A stretch of DNA of 64,000 nt, taken from contig JAXRKN010000037.1 in NCBI GenBank assembly GCA_038502055.1, forward strand, positions 6,852,501 to 6,916,500. The letters are read 5' to 3'. The notes beneath the pieces are model-generated. The model saw only the letters and a list, made by a program, of their open reading frames with translations. It was not told the DNA's origin and ran no database searches. The translations under genes were made by a program, and so were the position numbers. Source of the stretch: Tanytarsus gracilentus. Lineage: Eukaryota; Arthropoda; Insecta; Diptera; Chironomidae. Below, piece after piece: positions 50,832 through 60,825 of this stretch; positions within the stretch are counted from its first letter, which is position 1, and every line of letters starts with the position of its first letter.

Positions 50832-52940
50832 ATGAAATTTCAAGCAATAATTTTTCTCATCTCATCCGCCACTATTTTACACACTGCGCTCTCAAATGGT
50901 GCAAAAGAGGAACTTAAATGCGAGACCGAAGGATGTTATGAAGTGATAAAAACTTTCGTTAAACTCCTCGAGGAGAAGATAAATGAAACTGATAAAGTAA
51001 GTTTTGTCCTTGTGAGAAAATTCTCGGCACAGCTGAAACTTGTACTGAATATATTTCTCCACAAGAGACATTTCCGCACATAACTTTAACCATTTATTAT
51101 AACAACTTTAACTATGTGATTCCATCACATCCAGATTTTAGCAGAAGCTGAACGAGAACTGAATGAGGTAACATATGGGAATGATGAGAACTTTAGAGAT
51201 AAAATTAATGAAATTAATTTAAAATTATCGCGATTGATAATCGACTTGAACACTGGCATAGATGCTGGTGAGCAAACACTATTAGAACTCATAAATGGTG
51301 TCTTTGAACCGCTCAATAAAGCAGAGACAGTTGCAACTGAAATAGAAATTGAAACGGCGAATGGAATAAAAGTGATTAAAGTGTCTGAGAGTGATTTTGG
51401 AGAGATTCAAGAAGTCGTTCGAAAAGTTCGTGAAGAAATTAGTAAACTTGAAAATTCAACAAGTGAAGAACTGCCAAAAGCTCTTCAAGATGCCTTTGAT
51501 AAATCAGAAAAATTCCAAACTGACTCAAAAGATATTCGAGACATTTATGACAACATGAAAATCATCCTTGCGGGTTATGAAGGAAATTTAGTAAATGCAA
51601 AAATGCTGACATTAGACGCTTTAGAAAAGTTCGCAACGATTGATGAAAAACTCAGCGAAACTGAGAGAATTGAAAAGGAAATTGAGCAAATTTTTAAGAT
51701 TTTTGATGGAGTAAAATTGCCGTTTGATGATTTATCAAATTTCAAGAAATTATCAAAAAAGGCCGCAGATGAAGCGAAAATTATTTTTGAAGATGCATTT
51801 GAACTACTCAATGAAGTCACGATGTTTGATGTTGGAAACATACTCGATGAAATTAAGTACAAAATTAATGAGCTGGAAAATTACTCAATTGATAGCGAAA
51901 CAAAATTAAAAAAGTTTGTCGACGACAGTTCAAAATTTTTGGATGAACTTGAAATTAAATTAGACGCAGCTGAAGCACTGGAGAAAAAAGCAATGAAGCA
52001 GCAAGAAGAAATTCAAGAAAAGCTCAAAAAAATTGAAGGTAAAAATTAATTAAAGAATTCAAACTGTTGAGTAAATTTACTTTTTAAGGTCTCAAAACTC
52101 AATCTGACACTGCAATTCAGGAAAAAGATGACACAATAAAAACTGCACGAAATATCCTTAAGACTCTCGAAGGTTTTGTTATAAATGTGGAAGAATCGAG
52201 AGAAGCTGCTCGGAGAGCTTTCGAGCTGATTCCTGAAATACTTCAAAAAATCAAGGATGCTGAAGCCATTGTTGACGATTTAGAGGATAAAGTAGAGAGA
52301 AGTGCAGTAATAGCTAATCAAGCTAAAGAAAAGTCATTTAGAGTGAAAGATGAAATGGACAAAGTCCTTGAAGGAAGAGAAAATCTTCAAAAAGAAGTTG
52401 AAAAACTCTCTGATGACGTTAATAATGCATTCGATGCCATTAATTCAGTGATGAAAGAAGAAAATGAGCTTTCCGATAAAATTGAAAAGCTTAAAAAATC
52501 GGGAGGGGAAATTGAAGATTTACTTGATGCCGCACGCTCGAAAGCTGAACGGACTAAAACAAAAACTCAAAATGTTCATAAAAATCTCGATGACGCCATT
52601 GCGAAAATTCAAGATGTGATCGCTGAAATTGAAGCAGCAAAAATGATTGATGAGAAAACTCTCGACGAAATTGGTAAGTGAATTTTTGCAACCTTTTTTC
52701 ATCCATAAAAATTAAAAAATATTTCTAGAAAAAAAATTAAATGATGCTGAAAATGAATTGGAAGCAACTCAATTGAGTCAGAAAATTAAAAATTTAAAAC
52801 ATCAACGCGAAGAACAAAATGAATTAATCAAAAAATATGAGGTGGAAATGGCGGAGCTCGAACATGAGTTGGCAGTAATAAGAGAAAATGTGAAATCATT
52901 AGAAGACCGTTGTTTCCGTAGAACACAGCTTGAGCCATGA
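50832..52940 (+). CDS. Secreted laminin-gamma-like coiled-coil protein without a short arm
   Basis: Four exons: 50832..50996, 51135..52038, 52089..52673, 52729..52940; 621 residues. Residues 1-21 form a signal peptide (MKFQAIIFLISSATILHTAL); the rest is almost all charged heptad coiled coil. It aligns along its length with the coiled-coil arm (domains II/I) of laminin gamma: an N-terminal cysteine pair C30-x4-C35-Tyr like the CPACY of gamma-1; a middle block (ESREAARRAFELIPEIL); and a C-terminal block ending C613-F-x5-E620-P. Gamma-1 ends C-F-x5-E-x-P, where that Cys bonds the beta chain and the Glu is needed for integrin binding. The mature protein has only these three cysteines. There are no LN, EGF-like or L4 domains. 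It could pair with laminin alpha/beta coils or form another rod. The laminin link is by recall of family features, not a search. Confidence 0.85.
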
Positions 52941-52990
52941 TACTTTAATGCAATAATTTTGTGATGATATATTTTATATGAAAACTGTGC

Positions 52991-52996
52991 AATAAA
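52991..52996 (+). terminator. Polyadenylation signal of the laminin-like gene
   Basis: AATAAA 50 bp after the stop codon and only 20 bp from the stop codon of the convergent gene at 53016, so the two 3' ends probably overlap. Confidence 0.55.
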
Positions 52997-53015
52997 TTCA
53001 AATTTTCAAATTCCG

Positions 53016-53619
53016 TTACTTTCCTGATCTCCTTGCATTTGTGATGTGGCCATCGATTCTAATACAAGCAGCAAGTTTCTTATTTTTTCCATTGCCAGAT
53101 GTTCCTTTAAGAGTTGTGACAAAGCGATATGCTTCCACGGGTAGTATAGCAAAACTACTAACATCAACCGATGAATCATTAAAGACATGCTTTCCAGGCA
53201 TCAGTGGACATTTTAAGCGAGGCTGAATACCGTCCAGCATATCCGTAAAAATACCAGTTTTGCTGTTAAAGAATTTACAAATTCCTGGAAGCTTAAAAAA
53301 ACATAGCTTGCAAATTATTATTTTTTAAAAAATTAAATTTTAATCGTACCTTCAAGTTCGTATATTTTTCACATTTTTCCGCCTTCAAATCACATCGGTT
53401 GATTTCAAATGCAAACTCAAAGGGTGCTGGAACTTTTTCCTTTATTTCCAAATATCCGGAATAGAAAATTTTATTTGGGACGGTTCCATTTTCAATGATG
53501 ATGTGAGTTGTAATCGGTAAATTAGTCTCGCTTGGACAATCGACTGCATATTCAACTGTGAAAATGTTCAAAGCAGCAAAAACGGTTGGCAAAAATATTA
53601 TACACAGCTGAATCTTCAT
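53016..53619 (-). CDS. Small secreted six-cysteine protein, array copy 1
   Basis: Two minus-strand exons, 53350..53619 and 53016..53291, joined in phase 0 across a 58-nt intron; 181 residues. Signal peptide about 1-16 (MKIQLCIIFLPTVFAA). Mature cysteines 28, 76, 83, 95, 118 and 166 would allow three disulfides; the block LKCPLMPGKHVFNDSSVDV and the late LAACIRIDGHI resemble the MD-2-related (ML) / GM2-activator fold and also the insect DUF1091 family, both secreted and mostly lipid- or ligand-binding. I cannot choose between these without a profile search. An extra T in the leader run (8 versus 7) moves the first in-frame Met to MKIQ, whereas copies 2 and 3 can begin MKKMKIQ. Its stop lies 75 bp from the stop of the convergent laminin-like gene. 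Confidence 0.75.
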
Positions 53620-53850
53620 TTTTTTTCATGCACGGTGCGAGGAAAATTTCGGAAGGAAATGAAAACTCTCCATACAATGTTCGAGTTTTTAAATTTACGA
53701 ACGGGAAGTCGAGAGAGTAATTAAAAGGCACTCAGTGATGATTTGTTAAAAATTTTACGAGCCATTAATTGAAATGATTGTGATGAAGTTTTTAGAGAAA
53801 GAATATAGAGCACATAAATATTCTTTTCTCACATCATAAATTATCCATGA
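53620..53850 (-). repeat. Duplicated upstream block of array copy 1
   Basis: About 210-230 bp directly upstream of the start codon is nearly identical to 54990..55192 and 58016..58240, so each gene carries its own copy of one promoter region. Shared words include cgaacattgtat and aaggcactca. No confident TATA box was picked. Confidence 0.7.
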
Positions 53851-53879
53851 TAGAAAATAGTAATTTGTTGCTCTAACCA

Positions 53880-54383
53880 TCCACGGGCTGCTGTTTTAGT
53901 TTTTTTTTCTTGCTTTGAATCATAATAAATATTTAAGAAAAATTAAGAAAAATAATATTGAGTTTCCGGTCAACATATTAAAATTAAGAGGTTTATAAAT
54001 TTTTATTTAAAAAATAATAAAAAAATAATTTATTTATAGTTCAAAATTAAGTCTCTGTTAGCGCTTTTATGCAATTTTACTGAAAAATAAAACTAAAATT
54101 TAGAATGCCATTCGTTAAATTTTAAAATTGTTGGACATGTCTGAGTCATTGATTTTATTATAAAAGTTTAAAAACAATTTGATAATCATTGATATTTTAA
54201 TGTGGTGAATTTCTCTCACGCTTTCATTATCTATATGAATTTTTAAAATTTTTATACCTCAATATGGACAGTAAGAACCCTCCTAAGTTCCACGAACTTA
54301 GTCCAACTTACAAAAGACGAGCTTAACGAAGTAATTGAACCCAAAGTTGTGGACAATTTGGACATAATTCGAAAAATATTACT
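53880..54383. repeat. Duplicated spacer with transposon-derived end
   Basis: This spacer, from the word gctgctgttttag onward, recurs at about 56590..57090 with few changes. Its right third (from about 54258) is the start of a repeat remnant that is longer in the other copy (56958..57290). Here the remnant is cut exactly where copy 2's stop codon begins. Confidence 0.75.
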
Positions 54384-54989
54384 TTCCTGATCTCTTTACG
54401 TTCGTGATATGGCCATCGATTCTAATACAAGCAGCAAGTTTCTTTTTTTTGCCATCGCCAGATGTTCCTTTAAGAGTTGTGACCCAGCGATATCCTTCCA
54501 CGGGTAGTATAGCAAAATTACTTACATCAACCGATGAATCATTAAAAACATGCTTTCCAGGCATCAGTGGACATTTTAAGCGAGGCTGAATAGCATCCAG
54601 CATATCCGAAAAAAGACCATTTTTTGTGTTGAAAAATTTACAAATCCCTGGAAGCTTCAAAAATAAATCACTTACAAATTATTTTTTTATAAATTAAATT
54701 TTAATCGTACCTTTAAGGTCGAATATCTTTCACATTTCTCCGCCTTAAAATCACATCGGTTGACTTCATATGCAAACTCAAATGGTGCTGGAACTTTTTC
54801 TTTTACCTCCAAATATCCGGAATAGAATATCTTATTTGGTAAGGTTCCATTTTCAATGATGATGTGAGTTGTAATCGGTAAATTAGTCTCGCCAGGACAA
54901 TCGACTGCATATTCAAGTGTGAAAATTTTTGAAGCAGCAAAAACGGTTGGCAAAAATATTATACACAGCTGAATCTTCATTTTTTTCAT
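54379..54989 (-). CDS. Small secreted six-cysteine protein, array copy 2
   Basis: Exons 54711..54989 and 54379..54654 in phase 0; 184 residues from MKKMKIQ (181 from the inner Met at 54980). Closely matches copy 1 in signal peptide, the six cysteines and the CPLMPGKHVF block; differences are mostly conservative (for example RYSTLK for KYTNLK at the end of exon 1). The sequence just past its stop codon is unlike copies 1 and 3 and is the remnant repeat from the duplicated spacer, so its 3' untranslated region is of repeat origin. Reading frame intact. Family call as for copy 1. Confidence 0.75.
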
Positions 54990-55192
54990 GCACGGTGCGA
55001 GGAAAATTTTGGAAGGAAATGAAAACTCAATACAATGTTCGAGTTTTTAAATTTACGAACGGGAAGTCGAGAGAGTAATTAAAAGGCACTCAATGATGAT
55101 TTGTTAAAAATTTTACGAGCCATTAATTGAAATGATTGTGATGAAGTTTTTAGAGAACGAATATAGAGTACATAAAAATTCTTCTCTCACAT
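54990..55192 (-). repeat. Duplicated upstream block of array copy 2
   Basis: Same block as upstream of copies 1 and 3. It is cut on its distal side by the transposon at 55201 and resumes after 56529. Confidence 0.7.
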
Positions 55193-55200
55193 CATAAATT

Positions 55201-56529
55201 CCACGTGGCGTGGGTGCATTAATAAACCGTTACGGCCGAGATTTGAACATAAGGAGTGTGTTCCCGAGCAATATTTTGATAAAATCTTTTTTTGATATAA
55301 TATTTTATATATATGTATGCATTTCTAAAATCTGATATTTATAATTTATTTTTAAAATTTTTCTGCATATTATATGTTATTAATCCGTTATCTCATATTA
55401 TATATCAAAATATATACATAAAAAAATCTGATATAATATGTGTATTATACGCAGATTTTATATATATTATATAGTTACGCATATTGTATGCAGGTATTTT
55501 ATATATTTTATGCATATTTTTTAAAATATTATACGCATATAATTTATATAATATCTGCGTATAGTATACATATTATATGCATATAATACATAAAATATTT
55601 GCAGTAAAATTTCATTATTTTTTCAATGAAACATACTAAAATTAATTCCAAAATTTGAAGAAAAATGTTTTATTTAAATCAATCATTTGATACCCAAGTT
55701 GAGAAGTGACCATGCAGTTATCAACCACTTTTAATGAGTTGAAGGTGATTGTGATTAAAAAATATATGAAAATTTTATTTATCAATTTAAGATTTACATG
55801 ACTAACACTATGAACAATATATATTGTCATTGTATTCAGCTGATATATTATTGCTCTTTTTTTATGATATAATATGTATACCATACGCAGATATTATATA
55901 AATTATATGCTTAATATTTTAAAAAATATGATAAAATATATAAAAAACCTGCATACAATATGCGTATAATCTGCATATAATATATATAAAACTCTTAATC
56001 ACATATTAAATGCAGATTTTTCTTTTATTTTGATTATAATATGCAGATTATCCATTTATACGCAGATTTAATATACATATAATATGCAGATGAAAATTTT
56101 AAAAATAAATCCTCATAAAATATGCAGATTTTTAGAAAATCTGCATATTATATGCATATTATACACATATTATATGCATATAATATACAGATTTTATGCA
56201 TATAATATGTCGGCTCGGTGAACATGTCCCAACATAAGGGGAAGGAAAATTAAGAAAAAAAATTCGCTGCGGTGAAATTTCAAATTCAACGGGAAATTAA
56301 AAAATTAAGTTGGAGAATTTTTTTCTGATTTATCATTGCGAAAAGTTTTAAACTCATTTTAAATAGATATGGGTCGTTATGTTAAAGTTTTTTTGTGATG
56401 GTTTTTTAGAAATAAAAATAAGATTTGCAAAAATTCGTTAATTTGTTTCATCACGTGAAAAAATTGGAGGGAAAAAGGGAGTGGGAAAATTCAAATTTAA
56501 AGTTAATATTTTGTGATGCACCCACGTGG
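55201..56529. mobile_element. 1.33-kb AT-rich transposon with visible empty site
   Basis: Flanked by a perfect 8-bp duplication cataaatt (55193..55200 and 56530..56537). Both ends are CCACGTGG followed inward by gggtgcat, an imperfect inverted repeat. Array copies 1 and 3 carry the uninterrupted site (cataaattatccatga in copy 1, catgaattatccatga in copy 3) at the same place, which proves insertion after duplication. The interior has no gene and mostly consists of AT-rich tandem words. Confidence 0.88.
55290..56215. repeat. AT-rich satellite-like interior of the 1.33-kb element
   Basis: Irregular tandem words on the theme atatgcagatt / atataatatgcata, many self-complementary, with a short non-repetitive gap at about 55600..55850. 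The sequence is prone to forming cruciforms. Confidence 0.7.
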
Positions 56530-56589
56530 CATAAATTATCCATGAGAGAAAAAAGTCTGTGAAGAAGAATTTGTCGCTCGTACCATCCA

Positions 56590-57090
56590 CGTGCTGCTGT
56601 TTTAGTTGATTTTCTTGCTATGATTCATAATAAATATTTAGGAAAATTAAGAAAAATAATATTGAGTTTCCGGTCAACATATTAAAATTAAGAGGTTTAT
56701 AAATTTTTATTTAAAAAGTAATAAAAAAATAATTTATTTATAGTTCAAAATTAAGTCTCTGTTAGCGCTTTTATGCATTTTTACTGAAAAATAAAACTAA
56801 AATTTAGAATGCCATTCGTTAAATTTTAAAATTGTTGGACATGTCATTGAGTCATTGATTTTATTATAAAAGTTTAAAAACAATTTGATAGTTATTGATA
56901 TTTTAATGTGGTGAAATTTCTCTCACGCTTTCATTATCTATATGAATTTTTGAAATTTTTATACCTCAATATGGACAGTAAGAACCCTCCTAAGTTCCAC
57001 GAACTTAGTCCAACTTACAAAAGACGAGCTTAACGAAGTAATTGAACCCAAAGTTGTGGACAATTTGGACATAATTCGAAAAATATTTTT
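56590..57090. repeat. Second copy of the duplicated spacer
   Basis: Partner of 53880..54383. Together with the gene and upstream-block copies it defines a duplication unit of about 1.36 kb (the distance between the stops of copies 1 and 2). Confidence 0.75.
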
Positions 57091-57290
57091 GCCAATTTTT
57101 GGTCGAATTCTGAGTTCAACGGATTTCATGTAACTTTGTAATGAAACATTTGGATGCAAAATGCAGTAATGACTCAAAAAAATTTTTAATGACCGCACAT
57201 CTAGACTTTCGAAGCTACCATTTAGCCGTTCGGACGGACAGATAGGTATATAAACCCAAAAACTAATTTGTGGGTTAATCTAAAAAATAC
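56958..57290. mobile_element. Repeat remnant with cggacggac and gtgggtta end
   Basis: Runs from the word cctcaatatggacag to gtgggttaatct. Its right end (ttcggacggacag, then tataaaccc, then gtgggttaat) has the same layout as the right end of the 15.6/48.7-kb transposon family, so it is probably a distant relative. The left end is not defined. Its first 130 bp also occur at 54258..54383. Confidence 0.5.
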
Positions 57291-57384
57291 TTAAGTTTTT
57301 CAAAAAAAAAATAGCTAATATACATTCACCACATGAAGAAAACACTAAAAATAATTAATACAAGAATAAAAACTATCGAATCCG

Positions 57385-58015
57385 TTACTTTCCTGATCTT
57401 TTTGCGTTTGTGACATGACCATCGATTCTAATACAAACAGCAAGTTTCTTATTTTTTCCATCGCCAGATGTTCCCTTGAGAGTTGTGACCCAGCGATATC
57501 CATCCACGGGTAGTATAGCAAAATTACTAACATCAACCGATGAATCATTAAAAACATGCTTTCCAGGCATTAGTGGACATTTTAAGCGAGGCTGAATACC
57601 GTCCAGAATATCCGTAAAAAGACCAGTTTTGGTGTTGAAGAATTTACAAATCCCTGGAAGCTTGAAAAATAAATCACTTGCAAATTATTATTTTTTAAAA
57701 AATTAAATTTTTTAATTATTTAATCTTTTTTCCTACCTTCAAGTTCGAATGTTTTTCACATTTCTCCGCCTTCAAATCACATCGGTTGACTTCATATAAA
57801 AACTCAAATGGTGCTGAAACTTTTTCTTTTATCTCCAAATATCCGGAATAGAATATCTTATTCGGTAAGGTTCCATTTTCAATGATGATGTGAGTTGTAA
57901 TCGGTAAATTAGTCTCGCCAGGACAATCGACTGCATATTCAACTGTGAAAATTTTTGAAGCAGCAAAAACGGTTGGCAAAAATATTATACACAGCTGAAT
58001 CTTCATTTTTTTCAT
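57385..58015 (-). CDS. Small secreted six-cysteine protein, array copy 3
   Basis: Exons 57737..58015 and 57385..57660 in phase 0; 184 residues from MKKMKIQ (inner Met at 58006). Signal peptide, six cysteine positions and the CPLMPGKHVF and CIRIDGHVT blocks match copies 1 and 2. A longer upstream open frame reaches 58117 but runs through the duplicated promoter block and is not conserved as coding in the other copies, so I reject that start. The intron is 76 nt against 56-58 in the others. Frame intact. Family call as for copy 1: ML/GM2-activator-like or DUF1091-like. Confidence 0.75.
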
Positions 58016-58240
58016 GCACGGTGCGAGGAAAATTTCGGAAGGAAATGAAAACTCTCCATACAATGTTCGAGTTTTTAAATTTACGAACGGGAAGTCGAGA
58101 GAGTAATTAAAAGGCACTCAGTGATGATTTGTTAAAAATTTTACGAGCCATTAATTGAAATGATTGTGATGAAGTTTTTAGAGAACGAATATAGAGTACA
58201 TAAAAATTCTTTTCTCACATCATGAATTATCCATGAAAGA
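58016..58240 (-). repeat. Duplicated upstream block of array copy 3
   Basis: Third copy of the block upstream of the array genes. It holds catgaattatcc where copy 2 has the 1.33-kb insertion, so it also shows the empty site. Confidence 0.7.
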
Positions 58241-59803
58241 AAATCGTCATTTGTTGATTTCACCATCCACGTGCTGCTGTTTTAGTTGTTTTTCTTGCTA
58301 TCTATGATGCATTATAAATATAAAAGGAAAAAAAATTATTTGACGAAAAAGTTAAAATGGATTCTAATAAATAGGTGAATTTAACATTGAAATTTATCTA
58401 ATAAAAGAAAAATAAATTTCTTCTTTAAATTTTTTCTAATGAAGCGTGCTTTGTGGAAATTAAAATTGTGTCTTTGCTAAAAGCGCTTTTATGCATTTTA
58501 CAATACGACTGTTGGCTGTTATTTGAAAAAAAAATTACTTGAAACATTAATTATTTTCTAGATATCAAATTATTTAATACAAAATCATATCTTTCAACTA
58601 CCTGCACATTTTATAAAAAATAATTTACTCAATATTCCTTAAATTTTACACTAATTTCTCACCCACACATCTTCCCTTCCTTGAAATATTAAGACGCAGT
58701 CACACTCTGTAGTCAAAAAAAATTCGAGAAATAAAACTTTCCTCCTTGAACTCTCATTATTTCTCAAATTCTCGAGGAATACAGTTCGCATTTCATTTTT
58801 ATCGGGTCTTACGAGTAAGATAAGAAGGTAATTTATTAAGAAAGATCGGAGTTAAATTGATATGTGCTAGATTAGCGGTGAAAAAATAAAAATAAATGAT
58901 TTTTTTTCGTATGTTTATCAGATATTGAAAGGAAAAAATTGTGGAGTGAGAAAGAACGAAAGAAAGCAAACATAAAAAATTCTAAGAATTGGGAAATAAA
59001 AGTTTTGCATTAAGGATAAAAATACTTCATTTAAGTGCTACATTCAATAAAGTGGTAAGTAAATTTTTGATTAATTCAGCCTCGATTTTTGCCGGATTTT
59101 TTCAAACCCTCGTCATTTTACGCTCAAAACAATCAAATTCCTCCATCAAGAATATTAAAAATTCCCCTAATCTACTCAAGAATGTCCTTCAAACTTCCAT
59201 ATGCGCATCATCCAGGTGAAATTCACTGTTATTATTTAAATTGAAACGAATCCATTAGAAATCATTTCGCGTGGGCACACGAGATATTTTTTTTATGTTG
59301 TTTCTTCATGTCTTATGATTCAACAGCGGTGCGAGAGCAAGGAGAGAAGAGAAGTGTGTGTCTCGTTGTAGTTTTTTAAACAGTCAGAGCATAAAAGAAG
59401 GTCTGAAAGGCAGTATTCAGACGATATGATAAAAGAAAAAGAAGAGGCGAGAGAAGTAAATGAGAATGAAAGAAAATGCGTAAGAAATGCTTGAGGCAAC
59501 ATTTTAAAGGAGAGACAAAAAATTATACTGAATGGGAAGTACACAAAAAATATATCCAAAGTGCATGTCGATGGACTATCGAGTAATTTTATCAATTATT
59601 TACATCGAGTGCAATCGAATGTGTTATTTTTGATGGCTCAAGCGTGTTTTCAAATTAAAACGCCATGTCTGTGGGTGGATTGAATGAATTCTTAATAAAT
59701 TAATTTCACGAGTAACACACTGTCAATCATCAGTCTCAAAATATGGATTTTTTTTCTATTCGACCAACGCCAATTTGATGGTAAAAAAGATCTCATTTCT
59801 TAA

Positions 59804-59828
59804 CTCTCTCTCTCTCTCTCTCTCTCTC
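59804..59828. repeat. CT microsatellite
   Basis: Twelve to thirteen perfect CT dinucleotides. Confidence 0.95.
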
Positions 59829-60782
59829 ATCGCTATTGTTATGGATTTATTGCGACCTCTTCGTCCATTTTTGTATCTCGGAAACATAATTCCAACCCAA
59901 GAGATCGAAGAATAAAAAAAAGTTTTTCGGTCGTTGAGCAATATTCAATAAAATATTGCCCATTCTGTGTGTCATCGTTATTGCCTGCGGGTAAAATAGC
60001 AAAGAAGAGGATGATCAAAAAAATATTCGATAGAAATTATTCAAATTGAGTGTCGTTGGCATCCGCCAAAATTGAAAAAATCAACCGAAAATTCAATATT
60101 ACTCTTTTCAAATTTAGATTTTTATTTTATTGACACTACACAAGAAATGTATGCAAAATAAATCAATCACTCTTCGGTACACTTTACGCTCCTTGTAACC
60201 ACGCGATTCAAAAATCGCTATAGTAAATAGATTCAAGAAATAGTGAAGAAAAAAGACAAAGCAAACAAGTCAGTTACTTGTAACTTTAAGATGAAAAAAA
60301 TCATAAAATTATTAGAACAAATGACACAATATTAGCACCTCCTCCTCGAAGCGAAATGAGACATCAACAGTGGGTGACACTAAACGACATTGAAGTTAGA
60401 GTGGGTGGGTGGGGAGTCAAGCGATGATAAAAGATAGCAATTTACCGATTCAATTTGAGATTCAGTTGTGCTTACGTTCGAATTAAGTTGACAATGATTG
60501 AGTGGTGCGCCATGAAAAAGAAATTACCCATAGCACGTGTGTATCAGCTACCAAATCGATATCATGACACTGAAATTTTCTACATTCTTGTGTAACAAGA
60601 TCGCAAAACTGTTAACGTGTAGCCGCCGCATTGCAATGTGATTGTTGTTGTGATTTCCTTAAAAACGGAACAAATCTGTCTCGTTTTTAAAATATTCACA
60701 CATGCCATGAACATCTGTTATTGTGTATATGGATATAAATGTAATAAAATCTAAGCTATTTTTAAAGGAACGTCGCACTCAC

Positions 60783-60825
60783 TTTGCTCTTCTTCATACT
60801 TTTGTTCCGCTGTTGGCAATATGGT
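60783..60825 (-). other. Candidate 43-nt internal exon
   Basis: On the minus strand an excellent acceptor (ctctttttccag) and an excellent donor (CAAA/gtgagt) enclose 43 nt that are much less AT-rich than the surroundings. Two frames are open (TILPTAEQKYEEEQ or PYCQQRNKSMKKSK). No partner exon was recognised in the window, so the host gene is unknown and this may be chance. Confidence 0.35.

Noticed and set aside
51575..51862. Antisense frame over the laminin-like exon
   Set aside because: Shadow of the long coiled-coil frame on the other strand (Ser-rich mirror of Glu/Lys codons).
58016..58117. N-terminal extension of array copy 3 to an upstream Met
   Set aside because: It would translate the duplicated promoter block; the corresponding frame is not kept in the other copies, and the signal peptide would be buried.
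59320..59595. 91-codon Ser/Phe/Leu-rich minus-strand frame
   Set aside because: Mirror of a purine-rich (GA) stretch that avoids stop codons by composition.
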